From Cyprinodon diabolis (lineage: Eukaryota > Chordata > Actinopteri > Cyprinodontiformes > Cyprinodontidae), in NCBI GenBank assembly GCA_030533445.1, contig CM060069.1:30758837-30822836 (forward strand): a stretch of 64,000 nucleotides of DNA, written 5' to 3'. The position numbers and the translations under genes were made by a program. This document shows positions 37,984-50,735 of this stretch, one piece after another (position 1 is the stretch's first letter; each line of letters starts with the position of its first letter). The notes beneath the pieces were generated by a model. It was not told where the DNA came from. It saw only the letters and a list, made by a program, of their open reading frames with translations, and ran no database searches.

Positions 37984-38745
37984 GGACTCCATGAGGATGG
38001 TATGAGGTCCCGATGTCTAAAGATGGGCAATGTTCTCACAGACAAACACCATGCAAGATTCTTTGCATTTGGTAGAGAACACCAGGATTAGAAAATTCTC
38101 CACTGGTACCCTGTGCTCTTTCCAGATGAAAGCAGGTTCACATTGAGGCAATGTGACAAATGTGAAAGAGTCCGGAGACACCTGGAGAAACCTGGAGAGC
38201 AATCTGCTGTCTGCAACCTCCTTCAGCATGATCTGTTTGGCAGTAGGTCAGTAATGATGTGGAGGGCCTTTATTTGGAGGGCTGCACAGCCCTCCATGTG
38301 CTCACCAGGTAGCATGACTGCTATTACATACCAAGATTAGATCCTCAGACCTCTTGTGACACCATATGCTGGTGTGGTTGGCCCAGGGTTCCTCCTAATG
38401 CAGGACAATTGTTAGACCACATGTAGCTGGAATGTGTCAGCAGTTGCTGCAAGATGACGGCATTGAAGCTGTGGACCGGCTCGCCCGCTCCTCAGATCAG
38501 AATCTGATTGAGCACATCTGGAAAATCATGTCTAGATCCATCCACCAACGTCACATTGCACCACAGACTGTCGAGGAGTTGGCGGATGCTTAAGCTTAGG
38601 TCTGGGAGGAGATCCATCAGGAGACCATCAGGAGCATGCCAAGGCATTCTAGGGATGTTATACAGTCAGGTGGAGGCCATGCAATATACTGAGCCTCATT
38701 TGGCTGCTTTAAGGACATTACATCAAAGTTGGATCAGTCTGTAGT
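37984..38745 (+). pseudogene. Tc1-like transposase C-terminal relic
   Basis: Plus-strand fragments of a DDE transposase in shifting frames: 'LFPDESRF' near 38115, 'LMQDN' near 38397, 'EHIWK' near 38512 and 'HQRHIAPQTVEELAD' near 38540. Several frameshifts and stops are present, and the region that should encode the DNA-binding domain is missing on the far side of the nested insertions. It is a different Tc1 lineage from the element at 32319, judging by both the terminal repeats and the protein. Confidence 0.88.
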
Positions 38746-38955
38746 GTTGTCTCCACTTTTATTTTGTGTGTGACTCCATATAAAGACCTCCATTGGTTAA
38801 TATGCTTGATTTTCATTGATGATATGATTTTTTGTGTGATTTTTCTTGTTGGCAAATTCAATTTTGTACAGAACAAAGCATTCAATGAAAATATTTCAAT
38901 AATTAAGATCTAGAATATGTTATTTAAGTGTTCCCTTTATTTTTTGAGCAGTGTA

Positions 38956-40392
38956 AAAAAAAAATTCCATCCAAATGTCCCAGGTTTAAAATTCTTCTGC
39001 AACTAGCTTTTTTTTTTTTAAGATTACAATCCCCCTTTTTTTCCCCAACCAAATTAACAAAATAATTTGCAGTCAGAGCCAAATGATGTTTCACCAGATA
39101 GTGAAATTTTTAAATGACAATCTATAATAAAAACAAATAGAGCTTTACCCACAAAAAAAAAAATGTGTTTCTAAAGACTGGTTGAAAACACGTTAATTAA
39201 ATAATCTAAAACTAAATTACTTTTTTTCCCTCTTTCATGTCTTGGTAAACAATGGATTTCTGTATGGTGTGTCAATACCTTGCAGCTGTGACTGGTGGGG
39301 AAATTCTCTTTGATATCTTACCACCAGTTTCAATTTCTGTGGCAGACACACAGACAGTCTGTTCGTCGACGGAGATGAATTGTCTGGCCTTGCATCCAGA
39401 AAATATCGCACCTATAGAATTCTGAGTGGTTCATTGCGGAAGTTTGTGTGAAAAGAAAACTTCTTTCTAGGCTTAAATTGAGAGAAAAGGTCAGACTCAG
39501 ATTGAACAAAATTAATTCTTCCAGGTTTCTGGTTTTGGGATTAAAGAATAGAGGCAGCCTGTGCTCCACTGTACTATTTATTTATTGACTGTACGCTGAA
39601 TTACCTTTCTGGAACGTGGACTTTGGCCAAATTAACTCAAACGTATATTCAGTTCAAAACACATAAACTGACCGATAAGGTCTACCTTGCCATTCAGTTC
39701 ACAGCGCTTGAATGTTTTTTTGTTTAGTTTTTTTGTGTAGATTTTCATTTGTTGTCATTTGTAATCATCAAAATTAAACAAAATAAACATCTGAAATATA
39801 TGAGTTTGTATGTAATGTATGAATATAATATACAATTTTCACTTTTTAAATGGAATTACTGAAATCAATCTACTTTTTCATGATATTCTAATTTTATGAC
39901 CAGCACCTGTATGTGTTAAGTGTCTCCCACACACCTGACGTACCTATACTGTGTAAGTGAGTGATTGACAACGCAACACTTGCTGGCTGCTGAGGAGATC
40001 AAACGAGAGACATCTTAAACATGATGGGCAGTCGCACTTGCAAGACTTTCCACAACAGTTTAATAGCTCAGCTTGGGTTTCTCTGATTTTAAAATCCTAA
40101 GAATCGTTTTTTTCCTGAGCTGGAGCAGGCAAGTGTGTGATCTCAGGTTTTTCAGCTACTAAACAGTCTTTTTACCCTCTGTAAAGACTGATGTAGTCTA
40201 CTGTAGTTTTTCCACATTTCAAAGGATTGAGTCCATACAAAATGAAAACAGAGTGGGCTAAAGCGGCTTTTGATCATGTTGAGATGATTTTTCAGTCCTG
40301 CGACAAGTTTGACTTTTGGGCCGACTCTTGTCCAAATAGTGTGTCGTGTATTATACAGGACCCTGAAAAGCGGCAAATTGCACCTTATGAGG
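38956..40392. other. no gene recognised
   Basis: AT-rich spacer. The frame at 39330-39569 (minus) shows no known domain. Confidence 0.5.
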
Positions 40393-40530
40393 GGAGAGTG
40401 TTGGCCTAGTGGGTTAGTTCTTGTGCTCTGAGAATGTTGCAAGTACCTGGTTCGAATCCCAGTGCCCCCACTCTGGGTCCCTGAGCTAGATCATTACCCA
40501 CTGATTGCTCCATTACATAATAAAGTTAAT
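40393..40530 (+). repeat. tRNA-derived SINE, plus strand, truncated
   Basis: A box 'tggcctagtggg' near 40402 and B box 'ggttcgaatccc' near 40449, followed by the shared body start 'actctgggtccctgagc'. The body is shorter than in the copy at 30405. Confidence 0.85.
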
Positions 40531-41689
40531 TTATTATTGAAGTTAAAGTGTTGACGTGACTAGACTGAGAACTCTTTCCTTTCCTCAGAATGTTCACATT
40601 ACGCATGCACGGAACATTCTTCTTCCATTACCAGCTACCTCTATTTATTGCATTGCATGCGGTATTGTTGAAGACCCTGACCTGTCTTTGAGGACATACA
40701 GTGGGAGTAGTTAAATCACATCCTAAACATTGGTTCGTACAGGGTCAGGACAAACATTGCAAACTGTGAGCTTTTGAATTCTGCAATTGCTTTATGCAAT
40801 TTGAGTTGGGTCTGCAAGGAATAATTGAAAATAATGCTGTATATCCAGTAGTCTAGTTGTAAAAAAAAAGAAGGGGAATTGTGGACTTTTTTTTCTTTTA
40901 GAAACATACATAGCATAATTAATATAGTGCTGTGATTCTATAGTTAAATTCTATTCTGTTTCTGATACTTTAAGATGTTTATTGCCCTCCCCGGTAGGGG
41001 TGGTAAAATATCTTATTTAATCAGATATTATTTCAGCTGTTATATAGTGTTTATGACACACAGTCCTACTAACTGTGTGTTAGAACAATAGATGAAAGAG
41101 TGATTCTAGCACTAATCATGGTCAAACAGTTATTTCTGCACATACATGGAACAAATTCACCACAACTTCTGTTCAAAATATAAGAGTTTATTAACAAAAT
41201 TCATTCAGCTCCAAGTCCAACGTATTTCAGTTTAACACTCAACTAAGACTAGTAAAACTCAACTAAGCTAAACTAACTACTATGTACAAAGAGGAAGGGG
41301 AAAACAGTTGAAAAACATATTACAGTTTAAGATGGATTCTGTGTTTGAAACCAAAGTTTATCTGGAAGAATATGGAATATGATCAAATTAGCTTTTCACT
41401 AATTTTAAAGAAATTGGAATGTTTTCAGACCAATTCACAATGTTTTATTCACCTCATGGATTTGCATTATTTGGCCAAATAATGTTTTATTGAATGATTT
41501 GGTTAATCAAGAACCAATAACCTTTAGCTAAATGATTTTTACCCTCCTTGAAATAGCTAGCAGCGAATGGACAGTCGAATTCCACTAAATGACTCTTGGT
41601 CATACTTGGTAATGGAAATGTAACGAGCATCTGAGAAACACATGAACATTAATCAAGTGGGAATGCTTATGCATTATGTGTGGCATTTA
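40531..41689. other. no gene recognised
   Basis: AT-rich. 'CAACTAAG' motifs recur near 41240-41275. No element boundaries were found. Confidence 0.45.
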
Positions 41690-42039
41690 CAGTTTTCTGA
41701 CAGTTTGGCCCAGACCGCGAAGAATTCCACACTTCCCCAATAGAAATCCAATGAGAGCTCTCTGAAAATCCGAACTGAAAATTCAAAAGAACAGACTTTT
41801 TCGTATCGCTCCCATTTGGGAACCGTTCGACGTAGCAACATGAGCCTTGTGGAAGTTGTTCCTCAGACCATCCTAGCACTCACATTGAAGGAAGTGTGTC
41901 GATATATTTTATCGTTTAGCTAGGAAAAAGGTTTGTTCGGGGGTAACAAATCTGTCCGAACCCCAAAATCAAGATTTTGACAATTATACACTTTTTTTAC
42001 ATCGTCACCACGCCTAGACCAAATATTGTAGAAATATGA

Positions 42040-42362
42040 AAGTTACACCACTTGTAGTCCAAAGATGGCTGACGCTCACGGTGAAAGAATTTTTTGAATA
42101 CCTAATATGGTTTTGGCTCAGCACTCGTTTGTTCGGAGGGAAAGTTTTGCTTTTGAGAGCTCTGCTCTACCATTGAGCTGCATGTTATTCAATGAGACCA
42201 GCAGGAGCTACAAACCTTTTTATTTCTCCTTCCCATTAAGGTTGTGAATGAGCTACAGCAATGAAAGTCACCCCAATCTGAGACAAAGGATAGCTGTCGC
42301 TTAGACTGAAAGAATTTTTTAGATACCATTTACGGTTTGTCTTCAGCACTTGTTTGTTCGGA
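42040..42362 (+). repeat. direct duplication, period about 222 bp
   Basis: The phrases 'gaaagaattttttgaatacc...cagcactcgtttgttcgga' and 'gaaagaattttttagatacc...cagcacttgtttgttcgga' are in the same order and orientation, 222 bp apart. Confidence 0.8.
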
Positions 42363-42551
42363 GCTGATTTTCCCATTCAAAAAAGCCTAAGAGGAAAGGA
42401 ACGAAAGTGAAGCGCGTTTCTCTCTGTCACTGACAGGCTCGTTAACCGAGCTTCAAAGGGATTTTACCTCTGCCACTTTAAACAGCACATTTTAATCTAA
42501 TGGAGGGAGACAACACTGATTTAACATTAGGAAGTGGATACAATATGACTA

Positions 42552-43400
42552 CTGGCCATGACCCTTCCCTTCACACACAACCCTGATAGACTTTCAAAAT
42601 AAGACTCCGGGGACCCTACAAAATAAAAGCCCCTACATTAAACTCATATTATTTTTCCCAGGATATGGCTCAAAATTATGACCTAAACTCAACCACTTTT
42701 TAAAAAAATTAGACTCTAAGGGGGTTTTCAAAACACACCTCACAGCAAATTTCAAAATAAAAGCCTTCCACAGCCACTTCATCTACTGCCCTAATAACAG
42801 GGGAAAAGAGTGATTTAAGGATTTGAAAGTCATCAAGTATCACTGCTCGGTCTGACCCTTTTCCTCAACACACAACCATGCTAGACTTTAAAAATAAGAC
42901 TCCAGTGACCCTACACAATAAAAGCCTCTATATTATACTAACGTATTAATTGATGCAAATGGCTCAGCATTATGACCCAAACTCTACCAGTTAGTTTCTA
43001 TTAGACTCTAGGGACCTTTTCAAAACATATCCCGGAGTGAATTTCACAATACAAGTCTCCCATTTATGCTCTAATACAGCATCTATTCACCCAATAACAT
43101 GGAAAACCAGTGATTTCATATTTAGAAATGAATTCTATATCACTGCTGGACATGACCCTTCCCTTGACACACATCCATGATAGACTTTCGAAATAAGACT
43201 AAAGGGACTCTACAAAATAAAAGCCTCTTTCTTACATACACTCATTCATTGTGCCGTATGGCTCATAGCTATGACCCAAACTCAACCAATTTCTTCAAAT
43301 TACACTACCAAGGCCTGTTGACCACACACCTCAGCGCATATTTCTTAATCAGGTTCTAAGATTTACACTGTAATAAAGCATCTGCTAACCTCGTAACATG
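42552..43400 (+). repeat. three tandem units of about 300 bp
   Basis: Units start near 42552, 42844 and 43147. Each shows the same ordered phrases: 'tgaccctt..c', 'tagacttt..aaataagact', 'aaataaaagcc', 'atggctca', 'atgac(c)(c/t)aaactc.acca', 'ttaga/ttaca ctc', 'aaaaca..cct' and 'gca/aca gcatct'. Divergence between units suggests an old array. A partial unit precedes the first. Confidence 0.88.
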
Positions 43401-45077
43401 CAGCCTAAGCCTGCCAACGGTGCTGTCATCAACACAGCGGCTCATAACATGCAGGTTAGATTTTTCGATAAATTCAGCTCCTTAAGTTTTATTAGCTCTC
43501 TTTTTATAAGCTTCTCTCTCTGTCCTTCCTGTGCTTCTTATGGTCAGTCTTGTACTTTGGTTTGTGGATTTTCAAGCTTCTAAGGATGACACTGTTTTCT
43601 CTATGCTGATCAACTGACATTTAATTAATTTCACATTTTTTTTTACAAGTCTTGACATTTCCACATATGATTTCAGACTTTAATACTTATTATACATATT
43701 CAACATTTATCTTCCTATCCTTAAGCTACTCATTTTTGTCTTCAACTACTTAAGATTCAACTTTTTTACTGTTTATGTTACCGTTTTTGCTATTTTATAA
43801 AATTTCTGCATATTTTTTTTCCAATTTTTGGCTTGATTCTGCTCTCTTTCTGGAAAGGCATTAAACTTTTCTGCTTGCTGTTAATTCATAACATGCCTGC
43901 CACATTTCTGCTGTTGGCTTCAGCTACTTTTAAGAAACTAATTAGACATTTTTTTTTTGCTATTCCATACCATTTCAGCAGCTTTGACTTTAATTTTTCT
44001 CAGCTTGTTTCTGCCATTTTAACCATACAGCTTACAGTTTAGCGTACAGCATTCACGCTGCATTTTCGCAGGAAATGCAACTTTTTCTAGTGTTATATGA
44101 GTGTTTAAATCCTTAGTGAATAAAGCTCGTCTAAGCTTTAGCAACAGCTCAACACATATTCCTGTAGCATAGCGTAGCATGCAGTCCATTCTTTAGCATC
44201 AATTAGCATTGTCTTTACTCAGCAGTAAACACACGATATGATTAGCATCATCAAAAGACACATTGCTTGTTCTGTCCCTAATCATGCCAGACCTGCAAAC
44301 CTTTTTCCTGTCCGTTTGGAAAGCTTGAGTTTCATCCAGTTTTGCAGCTCTGCAGTCAGGGGTTCTTTGTCTCAGTCTCACAGCAGGGGTCCCCTCAGTG
44401 TCACACCAGGGCAAGGTCTTCATCCAGTTTAGCTCTGTAAGTTCTGAAACTCAAGAGAAATGTGTTGCAAAGTTCTGTTTGCAGCAGTTTGGTTCTGAAG
44501 GGTTCGACTCATCCTTGATGGTTCTGGGGATCTGGTTCCCCTGGGGCCTGCATCTCCACTGTGGGCCACAGTGGGCCCCAGCTTTGAGCGCAGGAGCAGA
44601 AGGGACCAGGAGAGAGGTGCTGGAGCAGAAGAGCAAAAAAGAGAGGCAAAAGAGGCAGAATCCTGTGAACTCTGTGGTTTTCTCTGTCCTCACAGGGAGG
44701 GGGGTAGGTTTTCACACCTCTGGTGGCTCCCATGTATCTTGCTTTGGCTAAAAAAAGGGGGGCTGCAGAAGTCCCCCAGCTGTTATTCACCAAAGCTGCA
44801 TTTTCTTCTCTGGTCATCCTATCAGGATGAAATATGGACACTGATTCCCACTGTCCAAAAAGTTTGATCATGGCATATGGCGTAACAATAGGCTATCAAC
44901 CTAAAGCAATATGCATGGTATGGTTGTTACAGCTGAACAATGAAAATCGGGTGGCTTAGGACAAAATGGAAACACTTGGGTGAAGTACACCAACAGCTTT
45001 TTAACCTTTTAACACTAATATTTTAATAAGTCCTTCTCTATTTTCCATAACCAAACAGTGTGAATGCCTCAGTTCAA

Positions 45078-45362
45078 ACATTGGTCATCCATCCGTCCAT
45101 CTTCTGTCACGTTTATCCCTGCTGGGGTCGCAAGAGGCGGGATACACCCTGGGCATGTTGCCAGTCCATCACAGGGCAACATAGAGACCAACAAGGCAAA
45201 CCACCATTTACGCTCACTCTAAAGCCTAAGGAGAATCTAGAGAAGACAATTAACCCAACAGTCCAGTTTTTGGACTGTGGGAGGAAGCCGGAGTACCCAG
45301 AGAGAAGCCACGCATGCTTAGGGAGAAAATGCAAACTTCATGCAGAAAGACCTGTCAACCTG
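45078..45362 (-). mobile_element. L2-like LINE 3' fragment, minus strand
   Basis: Runs from 'catccatccgtccatcttct' through 'gggatacaccctggg', 'ttggactgtgggaggaagcc' and 'gagaaaatgcaaacttcatg'. Same family and sense as 29615-30225, here without the nested repeat. The 102-codon frame across it is a by-product of the repeat. Confidence 0.7.
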
Positions 45363-46559
45363 TCATGACATGGACAAAACATAGCCACAGATTTTAGGAA
45401 CTTTTAACTTTTGCTGTCACCATCATCTCTAAACCTCTCCAAATGTGCCAAATTGTGTCAAATGCTTTTACTGAAAAACTGACCTATAAAATCTCACTGA
45501 ACCATTTTGATGACCACAAAAAATATTTAAGCATATTTTTTCCATTTTCCTAACATTACACACCTATCTAAAATGTCATTCAAACCTGACACAAAAAACG
45601 TACTTGCCCGAGTCATACACTGTGTCGGTACTGTCATCTTCAGATGCAGAATGAATCTATACCTTAGGCATTTTAACCAAGTAACAAAATATATACAAAG
45701 TATCCGTTCTGCTCCTAACAAAGCAATGATCTTCTCTTTGCTGTGGCTGTGCTCAGATACGCATTTCTTATTCAAATAAGCAATGATTTCCCTTGTTAGA
45801 AAGTTAATTTAATTTGCTGCATGGTGAAACAAGCCATGGTCTTATCAAATAGCAGTAGGACTGGTTTACTGACTGGAAGCTCTTATTGGAGGTCAAATCT
45901 TAACAAAATTCTATGGGGACACATTTGTTTTGTAGTCATGAAATAGAAGAAAACAAACATACCAAATATTAAGTAAAATGTTAAACAAATCAAACCTTCC
46001 TAGCAAGATGTGTAGCTTTATCTTTAATAAGCAAACTTTTCTGATGGCAAAAAAATCCCAGAAAACTTTATGTAGCCATTTTTTTTTTTCTTATCATGGA
46101 ATAACATTATGAATATGCTTGATTACATTTTATTCAGCATACCCTTATGGTCAAATGGAATATAGACAATTTATGATTGGATTTATAATATGGCTTCAGG
46201 ACCCCTTCAAAGGTATGGAGCCATAAATGATTTTTCATGTTTACATTTTACCATGCTGCTGTATCTTTATTAATTATGCTTTGAGGCTCATTGGGTCCAT
46301 AAAATACCCTTAGTGGTTGAATTGTGGAGAATATAAAGTTTCTAACCATGTCGAAAAATGTCTATATTGTCAAAAGTTGAATCATTATTTGTGTAAGCAT
46401 TGCTGACTTACTTGGACAATGGCACAACTGGGTGCCGGCTCACTTTTGGCTTTTAAGAAGTTTTAACCTCCTAGGAGGGTATCAGTGAAACAGGATACAG
46501 GTGTGTCAAATCAGCAAACCATGCAGGGAAGGGTGGTGAAGCAGCTTATTGAGGGGATT
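45363..46559. other. no gene recognised
   Basis: AT-rich with no recognised elements. Confidence 0.5.
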
Positions 46560-46745
46560 GTTGACCTCTGCATGACCTAAAAAATATATCTAATATCTCT
46601 GATCATCTTTTATCTATGTATATATTTTTTGATATTTACCAATTATCATTTGTACTACAAAAAACTTTACTAAATAAACAATTTCAATTCAGTCTATTTG
46701 CTGAGTTTTTTTTCACTTCATTGGGGTGTCAGCTTCACACAGCTT
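46560..46745 (+). mobile_element. decayed fragment of the hAT-type A/B/C family
   Basis: Matches the right interior of copies A-C: 'gacctctgcatgacctaaaa', 'taatatctct', 'ttcagtctatttgc' and 'ggggtgtcagcttcac(a)cagct' in the same order, with many substitutions and no terminal repeats. Shows the family was active earlier too. Confidence 0.75.
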
Positions 46746-48790
46746 AAGCTCCTCCAATTTGATGACACAGTCCAGGATGTGAACACTGTGCATCAGAAAT
46801 GCAGAGCAGTGAACTACCTGAGGGGCTTGTGAAAATCAGCATGGACACCAAGTTTGGTCTGAACGCACCAAACTCTGAATGCACCACATAGTCACTGTGA
46901 AGCTGGTCTAGGAGAAGTATGGATAGTAAAAGAATGATTACCAAGGAAGAACTAGATAAATAAAACAGAGCACTGAGAAACACAATTGATATATAACTTA
47001 AGTAAGAGAGTATGAACCAGGCTAAAAGTAGTCTACTCTAGACTTAAATAACTTAAATATATTTCTTATGTTTTTGCATGTTCCAGAGCAAATAAATGCT
47101 CTCCAGTAATTAGAGCAAAGCAGCACCCCCATTCAAAGTTCTGTCAACGTTCAGTAGATGTTTTCTAAATGTCCAATGTTAGCAGACGCAGTGATTGCAC
47201 ACAGAGAGTGAAGCCAAGTTTCAGAAAAATTGAAAAACTACATTTCTTAATTAACTTCTGTCACATTAACCAGATAGGGAGTAGATGGGGCTTTGAAATT
47301 AGGTTAAATGGTGTAGTTGAAACAAAGTTTCAGTTTTTCTTGTTTAAATCTCACCAGAACCGGTCGAGCCGTCGGCTGCAGTGGTGGAGCAGCTCCTGAT
47401 ACTGGATCCTGCAAAAAACTGAAGTACTGCTCTAAGTGATTTTCCAGTCATAGCTCCTTGAGCAGCTGGTTTTACTGGTCGAACTGGGAGCTGATCTGGT
47501 GGCGCTGATGCCGCTGTTTGGCTTTCCATGCCACATACAGCGTGACTCAATTACAGCCACGGTGAGTTAAGCAAACAGAAGGAACTGGTGTTACACCTTA
47601 AGCTGTGCCCTACCATATATTCTGACCCATGGGTCACTGTATATGGTGCACCACTGCTAAGCAGGGAGACGCCCCTCCTTTTTAATGACATGGTGAAGTA
47701 GCCTAAGTGGAATTTCATTACAGTGACTGTGACAACGAACTGAAATGGAGAAGGGAGGAGTCTGTTTTTTTAGTATTTCTCAGAGCCATAAATCTGAATA
47801 AATCCAAATGGGAGGAAATCATTCTGATTTTAAAAGCAGAATTTAAATCTTTTAATATCCAAACTAACATTGATTAACACATATTTGGATAGAAAATAAC
47901 TAAAGAATAAATAGTGGGACGAATATAAGGTTCTACAAATGAATAACAGACTGCTACTTTACCAAATAATCATACAGCAGTCCTATGACTCAACTAATTA
48001 AGCCCTAATTGTTTCTCAGAAGATCTTCACTGAAGTGACGCGGAGGTAAGAGCTTAGAGCCTAATCCTCTCACACCTGTTTACATCTACTTTCACAGCAG
48101 GCAGTACAATGGGATTTCCCTGCTGGCTCACTCTTAATGCAGGCATCAGTCTGTCCAGGGGTATCCAGATCACTCTTGATCAGTTGTCAGTGTCCTCGAA
48201 CACAAAAGAGACTCTTTGCAGAGAGCAGGGAAGTAAGATCTGATCTTTGTGAAATTTGAAGGCAGTGAGGCAGGCAATATTAATGAAAACACAGCAAAAG
48301 GTCTCCTCCAGAACTTTGGAAGGTTGTGGGTCTCTAATATCAGGTCATAATTCAGGATATGAGGGGAGGCTTTATATAACATTTTAAGTGAAAATCCCCC
48401 AAACAACCTTTTAAAGGAGGAGAGGTTTTTCATGCAAGTTCTCAGAACACCCTAAAAGATAATTTAACCAAAATCCCAGCATTTGAAAAATACATTATAA
48501 CATGAAAACAACCATTACAGTAAAGATTAAAGAAGCAGTTTCTCATATTTAAATAAACATAGGGATTTTAAAGTAGGCTTGTCTGGTGGATCTGCTGTGA
48601 CTGTTTCCTTCGGAGAAGGAATGTTTTGGGGATTCCAGCCTGATTTCTGTCTGCATACGGCTTTCTTGTTCTCCTCAAGCACGAATAGGTCCTCTCCAGG
48701 GGCCTCCTTTTTGTTTTTGGTCCCAAAACATGAGTGTTAGGTGAGCTGGACAGTCTAAATTACCATTAGGTGTGTTTGGTTTTCTGTCTG
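46746..48790. other. no gene recognised
   Basis: Nothing classifiable. Slightly GC-richer near 47355-47560, without splice or coding evidence that I trust. Confidence 0.45.
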
Positions 48791-48845
48791 GTGTGTATCT
48801 GTGTTGTCCTGTGATGGACTGGGAACCTGCCCAGGGTGTCCCTGA
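48791..48845 (+). repeat. short L2-like 3' remnant
   Basis: Phrase 'gtcctgtgatggactggg..cctgcccagggtgt' matches the familiar fish LINE 3' end in the plus sense. Only about 50 bp survive. Confidence 0.55.
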
Positions 48846-50346
48846 ATAGATTTAAAATGTGAGACAATCATGAAAATGAAAGTCCCCAAAAATAATTGTC
48901 GTTATTTAAAACTCGGTTTCTCCGGAAAAAAAAAAAGAAAAGAAAAAAAAGCAGCCTATGTGGCTGGCAAACAGAAATTCTGGCTTGAGGCTTATCAAAA
49001 CCTCAGGGAGAGCTGGCTCTTACGCTGAAAATGTAAGATTATCCCAACTACATCTGGAACACTGAATAAAACCCAATATGCCTGCCCCAATTAGAATACA
49101 ATATTTAAAATTCCATCTTGTTTAGGGTTAAAGGTAAGACATATAAAAATGACCAGCCAATGAAAGCTGATATCATAATCCCTGATATAAGGGGTTTCCA
49201 TGTCAGGTGAATACACAGCTGGATATTCCAACAGGTTAAGTAAAGATGAAGTCATATTTTGGGAATATAAAACCATTTGCCGGGAAGGAATGTAAAAGGT
49301 TTCTTTAGAAAAGTTAGATTGAGACACAAACACACTAGCAACATACAAACACAAAACGATTCCTGATGTCTGTGGGACATCAAAGAAGAGATGATCTAAT
49401 AAAAGATTTTTTCCCTTCAGTCTGAAAAAAAAAAAAAAAACTTTTCACGGATTTGCTTTAAAAATGAATTTGTTTTGGGTCTGGTTTTCAGATGGACAAG
49501 TTATTTGTTTTTCATTCACATTTCTGTCAACATGACCATGTACACTACAGAAATCAACAAAATGACGATACATGAAGACATGAAGCGCTCGTATTAAAAG
49601 TTTGCCTGGGGTTGATGAGGAGATGAGTAATGGCTGATTAGGCTAATGCCAGGGGTTGCCCCAAAAATACATTATAAAGTACTTTGTCAAAGGCAAACAC
49701 AGAGGAAGCATTTAGGAATGCTTGCAGACAAGAAAGGCAGTTAAGAAAAATGGGGAATATAATTAAAAAGCTGACATACTGCCTGTCAAAAAGGATTACA
49801 GTAGTTATGGTTTAGCTAAGAAAAATGTGATTTACTCAGTAAGCTACATATATCAGAAATATTCTGAAAAGAGAGACTTTTAAAAAGATCATGTATTCCA
49901 TGAAAGATCATGTATTAGAACTAGATATCTTAATAATACTGCGACATTCATTTAATATAGCAGCTTTACTTTATTTGAAAACCTTTTATTAAAAAAAAAC
50001 AACAAAAAAAAACTTAAGAGGGTTTTTTTTGCAGGTTTTGTCAAATTAACAAGCAATTTTAATACTTTTTGATATGTATTAATCAAAAATAACAGGGAGA
50101 TAAGAAGGCTGATTAACAGATTTTGTTTTTTTTTATAGTAAAAAAAAAGAAAAAAATAGAAATTAGATCCAAGATACAATATGCTAAATTCTGTTATTCC
50201 TCATGCATGACTCCCCCTTCCCTTTCGTTCCTTTTAAAATCAGGCAACTTGTTAGACTTTTTGAGCATTATAGCATCTGTCCAAATTTGAAAAATCTTAT
50301 TTTAGTGGGAAGTTGAGCAAAATCCTTCTGTCCTCTCGGTATTTGC
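48846..50346. other. no gene recognised
   Basis: A/T-rich spacer with poly-A/T tracts. Confidence 0.5.
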
Positions 50347-50396
50347 AACTGCAGTGAAGTACTACTGTATGTTTACAGAAGTACTTCACTGCAGTT
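50347..50396. repeat. near-perfect 50-bp hairpin
   Basis: Arms 50347-50363 and 50380-50396 are perfect 17-bp complements (AACTGCAGTGAAGTACT). After one A:A mismatch the stem continues for 5 bp (CTGTA/TACAG) around a 4-nt TGTT loop. About 22 pairs in all, the size range of a small hairpin RNA, but the pairing is more perfect than usual for an animal pre-miRNA and no flanking duplication was seen. Confidence 0.9.
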
Positions 50397-50609
50397 ACCA
50401 TGGTCACCCTATAAGAGTGCAATAGCCATAAGTAATAAACATTTGTTTTACTCACAACCTACTCAATTCCTTTATACATACAGTGTAGGTTCCTGCCAAC
50501 ACACCATCCATTTAAGCTTTGCTGGTAATGAAAAACAAACCACAATAGTATTTTGAACTTCTCATTAGCTGCATGAGTTTATGTAGGTAAGGGTGAAAAT
50601 TTCAATGTG

Positions 50610-50735
50610 CCATTTATCCATCCAGTCTTCCATCCATCCATCAGTTAGGGTCATGGAGGGGCAGTTGCTAAGCACTCTATGGGCATAAGGCAGGGTACAC
50701 TCTCCACAGATCGCCAGTCTTTTGCAGAAGCTGAA
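50610..50735 (-). repeat. L2-like 3' remnant, minus strand
   Basis: 'catccatccatc', 'gttagggtcatgga' and 'gcagggtacactct' resemble an eroded minus-strand LINE 3' end. Confidence 0.45.

Larger units (their letters stand above)
35697..38953 (+). mobile_element. second Tc1-like transposon, split by nested insertions
   Basis: The left end 'cac(c)gctcaaaaaaataaag' at 35697 and its inverted copy ending at 38953 ('..ttttttgagcagtg') are each flanked by TA. Without the inserted LTR and its 4-bp duplication the element would be about 1.2 kb. Judged against the remembered family, it also lost its N-terminal coding part near 35860. The inserted material is 35951-37979. Confidence 0.9.
41690..44880. repeat. 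complex unclassified repeat block
   Basis: This block combines an approximately 100-bp direct duplication (42040-42140 and 42262-42362), three tandem units of about 300 bp (42552-43400), a TAGCAT-rich stretch (44165-44260) and a GC-richer right part (44280-44850). Internal frames of up to 120 codons (44398-44871, both strands) have no recognised domain. It may be one large non-autonomous transposon, but I found no matching ends. Confidence 0.5.

Noticed and set aside
42552..43400. CRISPR-like array
   Set aside because: Units are long, diverged and contiguous without unique spacers, in a vertebrate-type genome.
44398..44871. Coding exon candidates on both strands (up to 120 codons)
   Set aside because: Frames overlap on both strands in GC-rich repeat-like DNA with no domain or clear splice sites.
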